DNA of 64,000 nt from Litoditis marina (lineage: Eukaryota; Nematoda; Chromadorea; Rhabditida; Rhabditidae), in NCBI GenBank assembly GCA_964036275.1, contig OZ038438.1, positions 17,303,918 to 17,367,917 of the forward strand, in the 5' to 3' direction. Made by a program: the position numbers and the translations under genes. The stretch's first letter is position 1. Each line of letters starts with the position of its first letter. Under the pieces are notes generated by a model. The model worked only from the letters and a program-made list of their open reading frames with translations, had not been told where the DNA came from and ran no database searches. Below are positions 11,389-22,922 of the stretch, piece by piece.

Positions 11389-12539
11389 TGTCTCGAATAA
11401 TACCTGATAGATCTCTGGAAATAAGTAGGAAAAATAAACCTGATTACGAAAGACAAGAAGGTAGTTAGAGAAATAGGGCTACTCATTAGTTATTATATTG
11501 AACAAACAATGTAAACCAAAGATTTTCCTGTTGGTTGTGGACTGCGCCCTAAATGGGTGGCTCGTCATTGATTTTTCTAGTCCTGAGGCAACTGAGTTCC
11601 ATTAATGCTACAGCTCGTAAAAATTAGTTGCTTTGAGTGACATTCGCAACCTCAAAAAGTTTCTCTGATGCTCGTGTTCGTAGCATACTACAAAATTCCA
11701 AAAAACAGTTCATTGGTGAAGTTATTGCAAGCACTTGATGGAATTTTTCGTTTCCTAGTTTGGAGAAATTATCGTAAGAAAAGTGTTTCAAGAAAAGTAT
11801 TCGAAGCTTTGCAGATAATTTTATGAAAGACTGATCTCTTTTTAATTTCAACCTACACAATTCGAAAGATAGGATGCATTGAAATTGTTCTCATCTACTG
11901 TGAAGTACATTTCTATTCTCATGATTAATGTCGACGGATTAAATGAAAATAAATAAGACTACAAAAATAGACAATAGAACATGCTCAAATAGTCTAACAA
12001 TTTTCTCTAATAACTGATCACCCTTCCGTTCATTTGGCTTCAAGTCGAAGTTGTCTCATAAGCAAGCACTTTGAGAAAACTTCCGTTGATTATATTTGTC
12101 TGTTCACCTCCGTACTAACTGATCCACTACCTATACAAGAAGTAAGTTGAATATTCACGTAAAGTTAGCATTCTAATGAGGAATTGTGCACGTTGTCTTT
12201 TCACGGTTCTGAGTTCTACTGTGTTTAACATGTTTCACGTGACTGTGCAATTGACTGACAGTATAAACGAGTCTTAGCTGCGATCGGGTATGAAAGTTAT
12301 CGACATATGGAATTCTCGTTCGGATAAAAACTTCTACGAATTGAGACTTAGTGGCTCTGTTTGTGTGATCGGTAACTAGCCTCATATATTTTCAACAAAC
12401 ATAGTATTCATTATTTATTATTTCACAATTATTAAATGTTCAAACAATCGGTGGAATGATCGTGACAAGACCCGGTATAGGAGACTGGCAACATGTGCGA
12501 ACTGCACGCGATTACCAGTTGTAAATGTATGAAGTAAAG
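11389..12539. other. Spacer between GGA 5' end and LCN1 3' end
   Basis: AT-rich spacer of 1.15 kb. It holds the putative GGA promoter, a plausible trans-splice or UTR acceptor just upstream of the GGA ATG (CTATCAG on the minus strand, about 15 nt before it), the duplicated exon fragment at 12105-12320, and on the minus strand an AATAAA at about 12415 that may end LCN1. No gene is seen. Confidence 0.5.
12105..12320 (-). pseudogene. Duplicated GGA exon fragment
   Basis: Near-identical copy of 10313-10528. It carries a GGA splice acceptor and the first codons of that exon, but is cut off before the exon ends and lacks the donor. It sits 5' of the GGA start codon, outside the gene, and is unlikely to be used. 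Confidence 0.8.
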
Positions 12540-15500
12540 TTATTTTCCTGCGCCAGAGAAGGTAGGAGTGTACTGGCATGCCTCGTAGTCCACGGGAGAG
12601 ATCATGTTGAAGGCTTTTGTCATCACATTGATGTAATCTGGAACATCACGATCTACACAACGTCTCCATGCATCACCAACTAATCCGATCAGAACACTTT
12701 CATTACATCAGTGAAGTACAAACTCGTTGTACCGATTTCAGACTGCCACAATGGGAATAAGATGAAAGTGCAGTTCTGTGTTCTCTTGCATATCTCATGC
12801 GTGCATGTGAATAATCAATCAATACTAGTTTGACTCACTGTTGTCTTCCAAGAACTGGAGAACATCCTTCATGTACTTGGTGCGGAATCTTTCGGGGTCG
12901 CGAGCAATCACGAAGACGGGGAACTTGACCCAGGTGGACACGATGGCGTAGTCGTACTGGTTGTACTCGTTCAGCGGTCCCTTCTTGATCACCCAGACTG
13001 AAAACACCACATTCAACCTCAGTCCGATTCAGACAAAAACTGCGCGTTGTATATAAAACCGTACCATTTGAAATTTTGCGAAAGTGTAATTTTTCAAAAC
13101 GAAAAGTGTAACATTTCGTATCATTAAGTATACACTTTTTTTCTAGAGCAGGAAAATTCCTACCGTTACAACTTTTTTAAATGGTCTCATCCTATATGCA
13201 ACGTAAATGTAACCAGTTAGTAGTATTGAACGTACAGGGTTCGGCGTCGGGGGAGTTGCTGTTGTGAAGAACGAACTGTCCTGTCTCTCCAGACTTGAAA
13301 CCGTAGCCCAGAGCATATCTGCAAAAAATTACATTTCTCAATCGTTCAACGGTGCTACATCACAAACTGTGGAAATCCTTTTAAGTTTTGAGATACAACA
13401 ATTGTTTACAAACTCACTTTTCAATCATAACATTAGCTCGGGAAAGCTGGAGAGTATAACAATGGAAATGTTCTGTTACTGGTTTAGTGGGTTAGACCAA
13501 CCTGGGTGGACCGTTGGGGTTTCCTTCTCTGTAAAACTTGAGGGTGGTGAATGATGCCGAGTACGTGTTGTTGCTCAAGGCACCGACTGAAACATTGCTT
13601 TCAAGTGATTGTCTAGAAGCAAAAAGTTCCTATTCGAAAACCATTTATCAGGAAATGAGTTTCAATTTATTATCTTGAGGTAGGCTGTGTCAACGAGAGT
13701 GACACCTTCAGAAATTATGTAATTAAACGAATAAACAAGTAGTTGGTTACTGCATTCGGTTTCCAGTCAGCGAAATGTTTTCGTTCACAGCAAAGGTGAA
13801 ACGCGAAGTTGAAGCACATCTGAGAAAAAGAGTTATCTGTGACAAATAATAGTAGTAAAGAACGAAACTAACAGTGAGTTACAGTGCAGGCCTCTCGAAT
13901 GACGTGGGGGGAGTTGATGACCTGGAACCAACGTCCCATCATACGAGCCACGTCCACGTGATCAGCGGCCGGGTGGACAGCTCTGCAATCACATTATTCG
14001 AAGACAAACTAGGAAATATTTCACGAAAACTATAATGTTTGTATAAACAAGTTCAACTAATTGTGAGTAATGTCTTCTGTGATCGACAAAGTTGTACGGT
14101 CGCTCTCTCCAAAACAAGTCAATACGATTTATAGTTGTTGATTTTAGTTTTAGATCAACTGTCTGTTGTTACTCATCTCTCACATGACATGGTTGATCAG
14201 AACCAGATGATTTATCCCATGGACGGCTTTGACACAATCCTACATAGGCATCTTTGCCTAATCATAGTGGTCGTAGGCTCTACGTGAACATGAAAATGTC
14301 TGCTTCATGTTAGTTTGAATGTCAACCACAGACTCACCTAAAGACATCCTTCGCTAAGTTTTTAGCGGAATCCTTGGGAAGAATTCTGCTGATTGAAGAA
14401 CCTAAGAGTGTGTTGGCTGGAGGGATCATTTGAGGAACTAGTTGACCGATCTAAACAAGTACACAAGGTAAGACAACAATCACAAAAACAACAAAATTAT
14501 TGAATCACAATAAATAAGTAACTTTGACATTATCAGTTTTCCATCTCCTTCTCACCTGCAAACTTTTATGTTCGTAATGGTTGCGTTAGTGCCATATAGT
14601 TTGAGCTCAAAGATATGGCTCAGTGTGAAAACGGGCTGAGTGAATGTTGATTTCAGAAGCTCACATCGAAAGCCAAATGGGATTTTTTTTGCGTGTAAGC
14701 TTCGAAGAGCAATGACTGTTCGATCTGTGAACTTCAACTCACTAGATAGTTAAAGTTGCTTAAACCGGGAATAGTGTTGACTCCTGGAATGGTGGGCACA
14801 TCTTGAGGTCCAGGGAATCCGGGAACCGGAATGGGAGCAAGGCCCGCGATTTGTCCTGAGGCGATTCCCTGCAGGTCGACACGGTTCGCGTTCGCTTCAT
14901 TCACAATGGCATTTAGATCGTCGCTCTGGAAAATTCCAGATTCATTGAAGGAACAGAATCTGGTTAACTACAAAAACCACGGTATTACATTACGTTTATG
15001 ATTCTAACCTGGTACAGGGAGCTAGGCAGAGGAGCTCGTCGAACGTTCTGGCCATCTTTTTGAGAGAAGCCAAGTCTTTCCAGAATAGATTCAGCCACCT
15101 GTCCTACTTTCACCAGATCTGGTTTCGCGGCGGTTTCGTCGGTCTGCTGGAAGTTTGGTTTGTTTCAATTGAATCTAGACGTATCTGCTCTATTTCCTAG
15201 TGTTCTGTTTGGATACATTGTTCCGATCACACGAATTGCGGTCACCCATTTCACTTTTGGCATCAATTCAGTGCGCAATAGAAAGGGAGAATGAAATTAG
15301 TGGAGAAAGATAGAGAAAAGAGAGAGCAAATGAAAAATGGTAGAGAGAGAAAGAGACAGAAAGAGGAGAAAGATAAGAAGGAAGAGAACTAGATAAAGAT
15401 TTGCAAGAGTTATATTACTCAAATTGGAGAGTTTGATAAACGGACAACTGGAAATTTACTGTGCACGTGAGCTACAGTATGGAAAAAACTATCTCTCAAG

Positions 15501-16124
15501 CAGCTCATGCATGACATACTGTATGAAATACTATCTAGAGATCATGAAAGACTTTTTGCATCGCATGATAAGTCTGAACGAGAAATGAAAAAGTGGATAA
15601 ACACGTCGACCTGCGGAAATGACAACGATAAATTCCAACCGGGGAATAAGAGTAATATGCGAGAGTTCATAAAAACAGAATGTGCCCCAATGATAACTAC
15701 ACTTTCTTGATTCGTAAGCGTATGAGAAGGAAGTTTTCTTGATTCGTAAGCGTATGACAAGGAAGTTTTCTAGATTCGTAAGCGTATGACAAGGAAGTTT
15801 TCTAGATAAAATTTTGGCTGTTCTCCAAAAGTCACGCTCATTTTCGATTGATCATTGAATGGGAGCATATGCGACACGTTGAGAGAGTTCTTTTTGAGTA
15901 CAATCGAAACACTCTCTAGATGCCTTGTATAGAGATTTGATACACTCGACGCTATTGTTTTGGCTGTGGAGGCTGGTTTGGCGCGGATAGAATGAGTAGT
16001 TTCCAACCTGTTTGGTGAGGGGTACATCGTTGGAGAAGCTCTGAAAGGAGGGAGCATCGTTGACAGCGGGGGCGGCCGAAACAGAACCGCAAACCAGGAG
16101 AAGCAGCCAGCGGGCACCCTGCAT
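12540..16124 (-). CDS. Secreted lipocalin-like protein LCN1
   Basis: Nine phase-consistent exons, 5' to 3': 16124-16008, 15146-15009, 14925-14743, 14450-14338, 13982-13873, 13586-13502, 13318-13236, 12997-12839, 12652-12540; 1101 nt, 366 residues. It starts with a signal peptide (MQGARWLLLLVCGSVSAAPA). A Pro/Gly-rich linker of about 145 residues follows. Then comes a lipocalin-like domain: MMGRWFQVINSP (GxW motif), EACTVTH, an FTTLKFYREG strand, a repeat of aromatic strands, VIARDPERF (the arginine-bearing late motif), and YEACQYTP near the C-terminus. The two cysteines probably form the disulfide usual in lipocalins. Extracellular carriage of a small hydrophobic ligand is a family-based guess; the ligand is unknown. 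Fold identification rests on motifs and conserved order in four paralogues here. Confidence 0.8.
15703..15806. repeat. Three tandem 32-bp repeats in LCN1 intron 1
   Basis: Three near-identical 32-bp units containing GATTCGTAAGCGTATGACAA. A homopurine-rich stretch of about 110 bp lies nearby at 15285-15395 in the same intron. Confidence 0.85.
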
Positions 16125-18120
16125 TTCAGACTGCGCACTACTGACCCAGTTGCTGTCGCTACCCCCTACACCGCCTCCCACTATCAATCAATCCAAATCT
16201 CCGTTTGTCCCGATTCCGAATAGAATGCTCTCGTTCGTGGAATTCCAAGTGCTAATTGAGTGACCTGACCTTTTCAGGAAAGGCTACCCTTGGTTCAGAT
16301 TCTCTTCGGTCAAGAACAAATACACATTTCACATCACTATATCACTAATAATGGTATAGTACTAATAATCTTCCACAATTATTAATCCAGCCCTGTTGTA
16401 TGTATTCCATTGAAACAACCAGACATGCATAACCAAAAAAGGGTCTCGAAGAAGTAGCAATGGTGGCATGGTAGGCGATTCATTCCTACCTGCTCGTTTG
16501 AATTGAAAATGGAGTGTTCGTTCATCAAATAGTCTGCCATTCAGTCACCACATTGAGTCCAATCCATGTACCGTAGCAAATTACCACAAAAATATACAGT
16601 GGATCTGTATTTGAACCCAGAAAAATGTAAGGTCAGTCACAAAAGGCTCAGCTACCAGGGTGGGCTCATTTTCTCAAGAAGTTTGCTATCTCGCCAAGGT
16701 TCCTAAACCGACAGCACACCGCCGCAACTCGACTATTCGGAAACATGCTAACACCTAACTGGGAAGCACACTGGGGCGACCACCATGCAATTGTCTGAAT
16801 ACGTTCGGAAATCGCGACAAAGTACCAATAGTGGTTCAATTCACGGAACAACTTCATCCTATCTCAAAGCCTAACAGCTCTCGCTTTATTGCAAAATTCA
16901 TCCCGTCATTCTCTTTTTCATCCTCTAGTTTGGACATACTTATCCTATACGTTGGCATAATGTAATGGTGCTTACTTCTCAAACCCGACCAAGAGAATAA
17001 TCTTTCTGTTTGAGAAGAACTTCTTATTTTTAATTTGCCATTTAACTTTGAACACAAAATACATGACTTAAACACACAGGATCCCATTGAGAAAAAAACA
17101 TATACGGATGGTTTTCGGTCGCAACTCAATGGACGTTGCGTGCAATAGTGTGTTACTGTTTCCCCAGTTGCATTATACTGTGTAACTCAATGTGTGATGT
17201 GTATCTTGGTTTCTGCATTGTGACCTTTTCAGCATATCAACGTTCTGCTTCCATCAACTTATTAGGCTACAAGTATCACAAAAGACAAATATATAAATCC
17301 TAGAGTGGGCACCAATTTAGATACACAGATGATTTCCAATTTAAAAAAAAGAAAAACTGCTTGTTAGTCTTCACTCAATACACTTTATAAAAATGTTTCA
17401 ACTACTTTTTAGCTTATTTTATTCGAGATCTGGAACAATCTACCTCGATAATGAACGAGAGATACCGTGTCAACTGTCCCAGAACAGCAAATGGAAACTA
17501 GGTTGAGTCGACGAGTTTCTAGTTTATGAAAACCGTGATTTGCGCAAGTTGTGCAAGGATAAAAAAGCTGCATTTTCCCAGAAAGCAGAACGAAAAAATT
17601 CTGTGCTTCAAAATCCTTCGTTGTTCCCACAATTTATGTAGAAGTCGATAACGAGAGTATATAGACAAACTCAGGCGAACTTTTTTCCACCTTCCAAATC
17701 GTTGTTCAGTTGTGTTTTCAGTATTTAAAACGGGAACAGTTAACTGAGTTTTTTTTTTCATTTTTCTTATTTTAGAACAGAGATTTATCGTTGTTCTTTC
17801 ATTCATAACTTGGATAGGGCAGATGATGTCGAAGGAAAGAACGTTTTCTCTTTTTGAGAGCTACATATTTTGATCAATCCCCCATTGGAGCCGAGTGTTT
17901 TCAGGTTGTTGGTTCAAAATGTCCAGTTAGATGAAGAGTTGACGCCGCGAACTTCTTCTGTACATTGACATTTTTCATAATTCAAGCAGAAAAAATTATT
18001 CGATTCACAACAGAAATATAAACTTGTAAATGAATACAACATTTTCAAAAAGATCTTTATCGGATATACACCTCGACACAAAATATCAGTTTCTCAGTAA
18101 CTCAATCGATAATTCATCAC

Positions 18121-18181
<61 letters not shown>

Positions 18182-18533
18182 ATTATTATTATTATTATTA
18201 TATCACAATCTTCTGGTTGTTTTCGGTTCACATTATTATATTCTAATGTCATTATTATTATTATTATTACTATTATAATTGAATAATTTATAAGTTATTA
18301 AATCAATATATACAATATAATGCACACGACCACGGCCAATGTTATTGTATTATCATATAGCTCACGAAAAGCTGATGAAAACACGGAATTTCGAAAAAAG
18401 CAATAAATGATTATCAAGCAATACCTCATATGATTCAAATTCACAGTGAATTAACTGACTCACTAAGCAACCCGATTGGGGATGAAAAATAATAAGAAAG
18501 ACTGAAGGAAGTAGATGATGTTACTACATAGTC
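16125..18533. other. 2.4-kb spacer between LCN2 and LCN1
   Basis: AT-rich and without a convincing ORF. It contains the probable LCN1 promoter and a long (TTA)n microsatellite. It is far longer than the other gaps in the array, so LCN1 probably has its own promoter. Confidence 0.5.
18121..18275. repeat. (TTA)n microsatellite
   Basis: About 80 bp of almost pure TTA/ATT triplets from 18121, then a second shorter run to 18275. The poly-leucine ORF read through it is an artefact. Confidence 0.95.
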
Positions 18534-21500
18534 TTACCCGGCGATGTTGAACAAACTAGGGGGGAAGGTACACATGGTGTTGTCGGTCGCAGCCACGATG
18601 TTCAGGAGACGGGAGAAGCCGTTCACGAATCCCTTCTTCTCCATGTATCTATTCACCTCAGACTCGTACTTCTGGAAACGAGAGAACACTGTTGTAGAAT
18701 ATCCTTTTCACAATACATCATATTTATCTTTATACGGATGTTTAAAAATTTATAGAATATTTGTCTAGAGAAACCCTGGACACATTGATACTTGTAATAA
18801 CAGCACAGAAATAGTTGAGTAACTACCTGTTTATATGTGATAGGATCGCGGGCGAACACGTACAGTGGGTAGTTGCAATTCGTAGACATCACTACGTATT
18901 CATACTCATGCTGTTCATTGACAGGTCCGAGGTGAAGAACATGAACTGCAAACAAAATTGTATAGAAATTTACAAAAAATCTAAAACCTCATGAGAAAAA
19001 CCATCGTTTCTAATCTGACCTTTTATGAGCGGTTTATAGCTAACTTATTAATTACTAGAAAATGAAGAATAAAGCAGAAAATAGATTGTTTAATATCTTA
19101 CCAATGACGTCCTCTTGGTTACTGGTGGTACGATAAATGAGCTCGCCAGGAGACTTGATAATTGCATATCCAGACGTAATTTTCGGTTTTCCGTACGGGG
19201 TTCCATCAGTTGTGTATTCGAAGATTTCGAAAATAGACCCAACACCTGTAACAATTGGCTTTCTATAATTCTACGTGGAGAAGGCATTAGGTAATTTGTC
19301 TGGACACTACTAGTTTGTTTTGCTTTTGTAACCCGCACGTATGGTTTTTTCAGCTTTCTCACGTTAAGAAGCCGTCTGTCTATCTTCTATTTGTGATACC
19401 ATCTCAAAAACATTATAGGTATAACGTTCGTGGTTTTCCTATGTACAATTTTATGCCATCAAAAACGACGTTTGCTCTGTCCTACGGAAAGCCGGTCAAT
19501 ACTCGGCCTAAACAGCTGCGTCTGCAGTTCGATCCCGTCCTACTCCAGTTATCGGACAACTGTGCCGTGTCTGCAGATCAACTACACTCAGTTATTGTAG
19601 TTGCATAATATACTGACCTCCTTCATTTACACTGGACAACTTCTTGTATGCCACCATACTGCAAGGTCCTGAGGACATCGGGGGACTGTAGACCACCTTA
19701 ATTCATGTCCGTTTATTGAATCAGGACATCAAGACTGAGAGCCCGTCTCTCGAAACGTTGTGATCAATCAAGAAAGACAGTTCTGGCGTACCTGATACCA
19801 TTGTCCCATGAAAGATTCCAGCTCGAAGTCAACTGGCTCCGGCTTCGAGGTGCAGAGGGGGGAGGAGGGCTGGATGATCAGGTTCTTCACCATCTCCAGA
19901 TTCTCTCCGATGGCCGCCGATTGAGCTGCCGACAGCACAATTGTACCATTGTTGTCGTGATCAGAGGAAGTATCGTTGCCCTGAATATCATTCAACATTC
20001 AAACCTCAATACTTATTTTATCTTGTCACATTGTTCCAAAGTGTTGAAAGTGGTGCACTGCTGTATTTCATGTCCCCTTAGGTCATTCACACTTTATACT
20101 CAAAAGATTTGGGCCTACTTTTTTCGATACGTTTTCAAGCTGCGTTTGAGATTTGAAAAACGACTATAGTAATGCGTCATATAAAATGAGAGTTACAGCT
20201 GGTCGGCGGGAATTGTGGAATAGTTTCATTATTTTTTGTTATAAAATGAACGTTTATTTCAATATAGGTTACCTGCACGCTTCCAGAAGTGAGAGCCTTG
20301 TAGAGTACATTGGAGATCATACTCTTTGCCGGCAGCGGGCTGTTTTCACCGCCCAACAGATTTGACACAGCCTTTCCCAATGCATTCTTGTCCTGTAAAG
20401 AACCAGCTTTGTAAGGTACTGTGAGAGAAGGTTGGAAGAGTATGTTCTGTCAAAGTTTCCTTACCTCCACAGCGGGTGCGGTACCGTTGTTTTTGGCAGC
20501 TTCTGCTGCTTTCTTGGATCCGAGTCCGATCAGATTCAGAATAGTACCGATGAGTCCCCCCGATGAAGAAGAAGTTTCATCGGAAAGTCCGCCGTACTGG
20601 AACAGAAAATAATTATCAATGGTTAGCTATATATACATAGTTAACAATTATTTCAGGCAACGAACTAAATCTTATTTGTGGTTCAGCGTATAAAGAAACC
20701 GTATAGTTCAGGTACCAAAGAGAAAAGATTGATAAAGAGAAAAAATGTATATTTCAGGAGGAAGCCCTATCGAGACCGACGAAAGCATCGTTTCGCAACA
20801 GCAGTAACCGAACCTCGTCTCCGTTGATTTCTTCGGTGGGTTCGTCAATAGAGGAAGCTACTCCGGATACAGATTGGGGAGATCTTCTGATATCGGCGGG
20901 AAGAAAACCTCCTTCGGGTACCTGAATAGTTACGGAGAATGATAGCGATATGTTCCTCATTATTTTTTACGAGAAACAGGCTTCGTGTGAACTGAGTGTC
21001 TGTTATTTGACGCCTGGCGACATGGAAAATCGTTCAACCTCATGAGAATCTCATTAACACCTCATGACCTACTTGTGAACTAATCGTGTAGTACAGCAAT
21101 AAATAGAATCTCATGAATAGTTCGTATTATATTTCTCATGAAGTATCTTATAAAGTTTAGATGGGTTGCTACCGCGCCTGTGCGTGTGTTTTTGTAGTCT
21201 TACCTCGGGAGCTGACTGAATCGTAGGGATAATAGGCTCTTGGGCTGCTCTGGTCGGCGTGGGAAGTTTTCGCTGGGCGGCATTTTGGTTGTTGAATGGT
21301 GACTTAGGAATCTTCGGGAACACCTGAACAACGGTTGAATTCGTCGAGGCCATATAACTTTCTTTCATCCGTTGGCAATTAAACACAGTAGGATCGAAAA
21401 GTGTTAAAGAAAAATACCCAACAATCAAGATATAATTGCCACCGGTAAAGTCAATCACTTGTAGTCTTTGGCATTTTCGTGAATTTAATTGAATTTTTGT

Positions 21501-22806
21501 GGTGTTTTGCCATCTCCGTTAATAATTAGATGTAAAGTGCGTAAATTGCTCGGAGGTGCGTACCATTGGAATACCGGCAATAGAGCTCTTTGCTGGCTCC
21601 TCCCCTTCTCCCGATCCTTCCACTTCTTCTGACTTCTGAAACATGCATCTTAACCACATCAGAAAAAGGTACGTATGATTCTTATTGTTCGATGCGTTTC
21701 ATTGAGTTTTACCAAGAATCAGCGATCACCTTCAATCGGGCACGGAAATCTATATCATGTCGGAATGACAACGCAGACTAATAACTTTTAGCCGATGAGA
21801 CACTTTCGATATAAGAGAAAAAAAACACCTCAGGAAAAGATGCAGCAGTTTATAGACCCAACTACTATTGGGATCATACATTGAGTGATTGATTTCCTCT
21901 CTCTATAAACCTTTACGTTACTATAGAAACTAGCTTCACAGTTTATGCTGGTGATTTTTATAGTTTGTGCAACTCAGTGAACATCCCTATTCTCGCAGAA
22001 TTATATGTCGACTGACTAGTATGGCTGAGTAGGTCACTTGGCAATGTATAATGGAACGTTGTGACCTCGATATGCACTGCTGCATGGCTATTTGGATACT
22101 GTACAATAGGGGATTTTCCAAATGTTGACAAGTGAATGAAGTAAGGGATAAATGCAACGCATCCTAGCAAAAACTATTACAAAACTACATTCAGCTGCTC
22201 AATCACTCACCAAACATACTACGGTACATCTGACAAAACCAATCTTGTATACCAACTAATATCGTAATCAGCGAACAATCAAAAAAAGTAACTTGCTTGC
22301 AAAACATTCAACAAGTAATAAAAACTGTTGTGAAAATGCCTCTACATCTGTTTGTATGTTAAATATATAACACCAAAACATACCTGTGGGGCTCTGCGAA
22401 TATTAGCGTTTCCGAATGAAGTAAGAGTATTTTTATTATTCATCAAGGAAAAACCACCTCCGCCAGGGTTGAAACCTGGTGGGAAGGCTTGACCGGGGTT
22501 TTCAGGAGCAGTGAAGAATGACTCGAGAGTACGCTCGAGGTTGGAAGGAACGTGCATGGGTAGGTTACCGCCAGATGTTGGCTCACCCGTCCCTATTTCA
22601 AAAGTCTTTTCGGGGAACAAACCACCCGGGCGGGGACCCAACAAAGAGTCGACCAACTCGCGGGCATGACCGTCGAGCTCGAAAAAGTTTCTCAGCTCTG
22701 GAGGTACGGTAGGTTTGGGAGCATAACGTTGAGCTTGGGGAAGTGCGAAAGCATCAAGTTGTGCAGAAGCCAAAGGCACCGCTACCAATAGATAGAGCGA
22801 CAGCAT
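18534..22806 (-). CDS. Secreted lipocalin-like protein LCN2
   Basis: Eleven phase-consistent exons, 5' to 3': 22806-22384, 21635-21564, 21323-21204, 20921-20814, 20596-20465, 20392-20273, 19980-19792, 19696-19618, 19245-19102, 18945-18827, 18671-18534; 1644 nt, 547 residues. Signal peptide: MLSLYLLVAVPLASAQ. An N-terminal extension of about 330 residues, rich in Pro, Gly, Ser and acidic residues, precedes the lipocalin-like domain: ESFMGQWYQVVYSPP (GxW), GPCSMVAYKKL, SGYAIIKSPGELIYR, VVMSTNCNYPLYVFARDP, then EKKGFVNGFSRLLN and a last cysteine in NTMCTFPP. One exon (19245-19102) joins two that are separate in LCN1 and LCN4. The acceptor of exon 19696-19618 ends TTAAG rather than TTTCAG. A strong acceptor just before the ATG suggests trans-splicing. 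Confidence 0.82.
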
Positions 22807-22825
22807 GACGGACTGAAGATAAAAA
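22807..22825 (-). promoter_or_regulatory. Probable trans-splice acceptor for LCN2
   Basis: On the minus strand TTTTTATCTTCAG is followed by TCCGTC and then the LCN2 ATG. This is a strong acceptor with no room for a cis donor in the 116-bp gap except from the upstream gene. It fits spliced-leader addition to a downstream operon gene. Confidence 0.5.
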
Positions 22826-22868
22826 TGGAGAGCGCGCTGTGCGCAGGTGAATGCCCTTTATGACACGA

Positions 22869-22874
22869 TTTATT
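22869..22874 (-). terminator. Poly(A) signal of LCN3
   Basis: AATAAA on the minus strand, about 49 bp past the LCN3 stop and 63 bp before the LCN2 start codon. Confidence 0.55.
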
Positions 22875-22922
22875 GCGAGATACAGACAAACAGCGTTATT
22901 ATGTGGTGGGAAACGAGGTCAG

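Noticed and set aside
18030..18278. Poly-leucine ORF
   Set aside because: It is the translation of a (TTA)n microsatellite with no splice or codon support.
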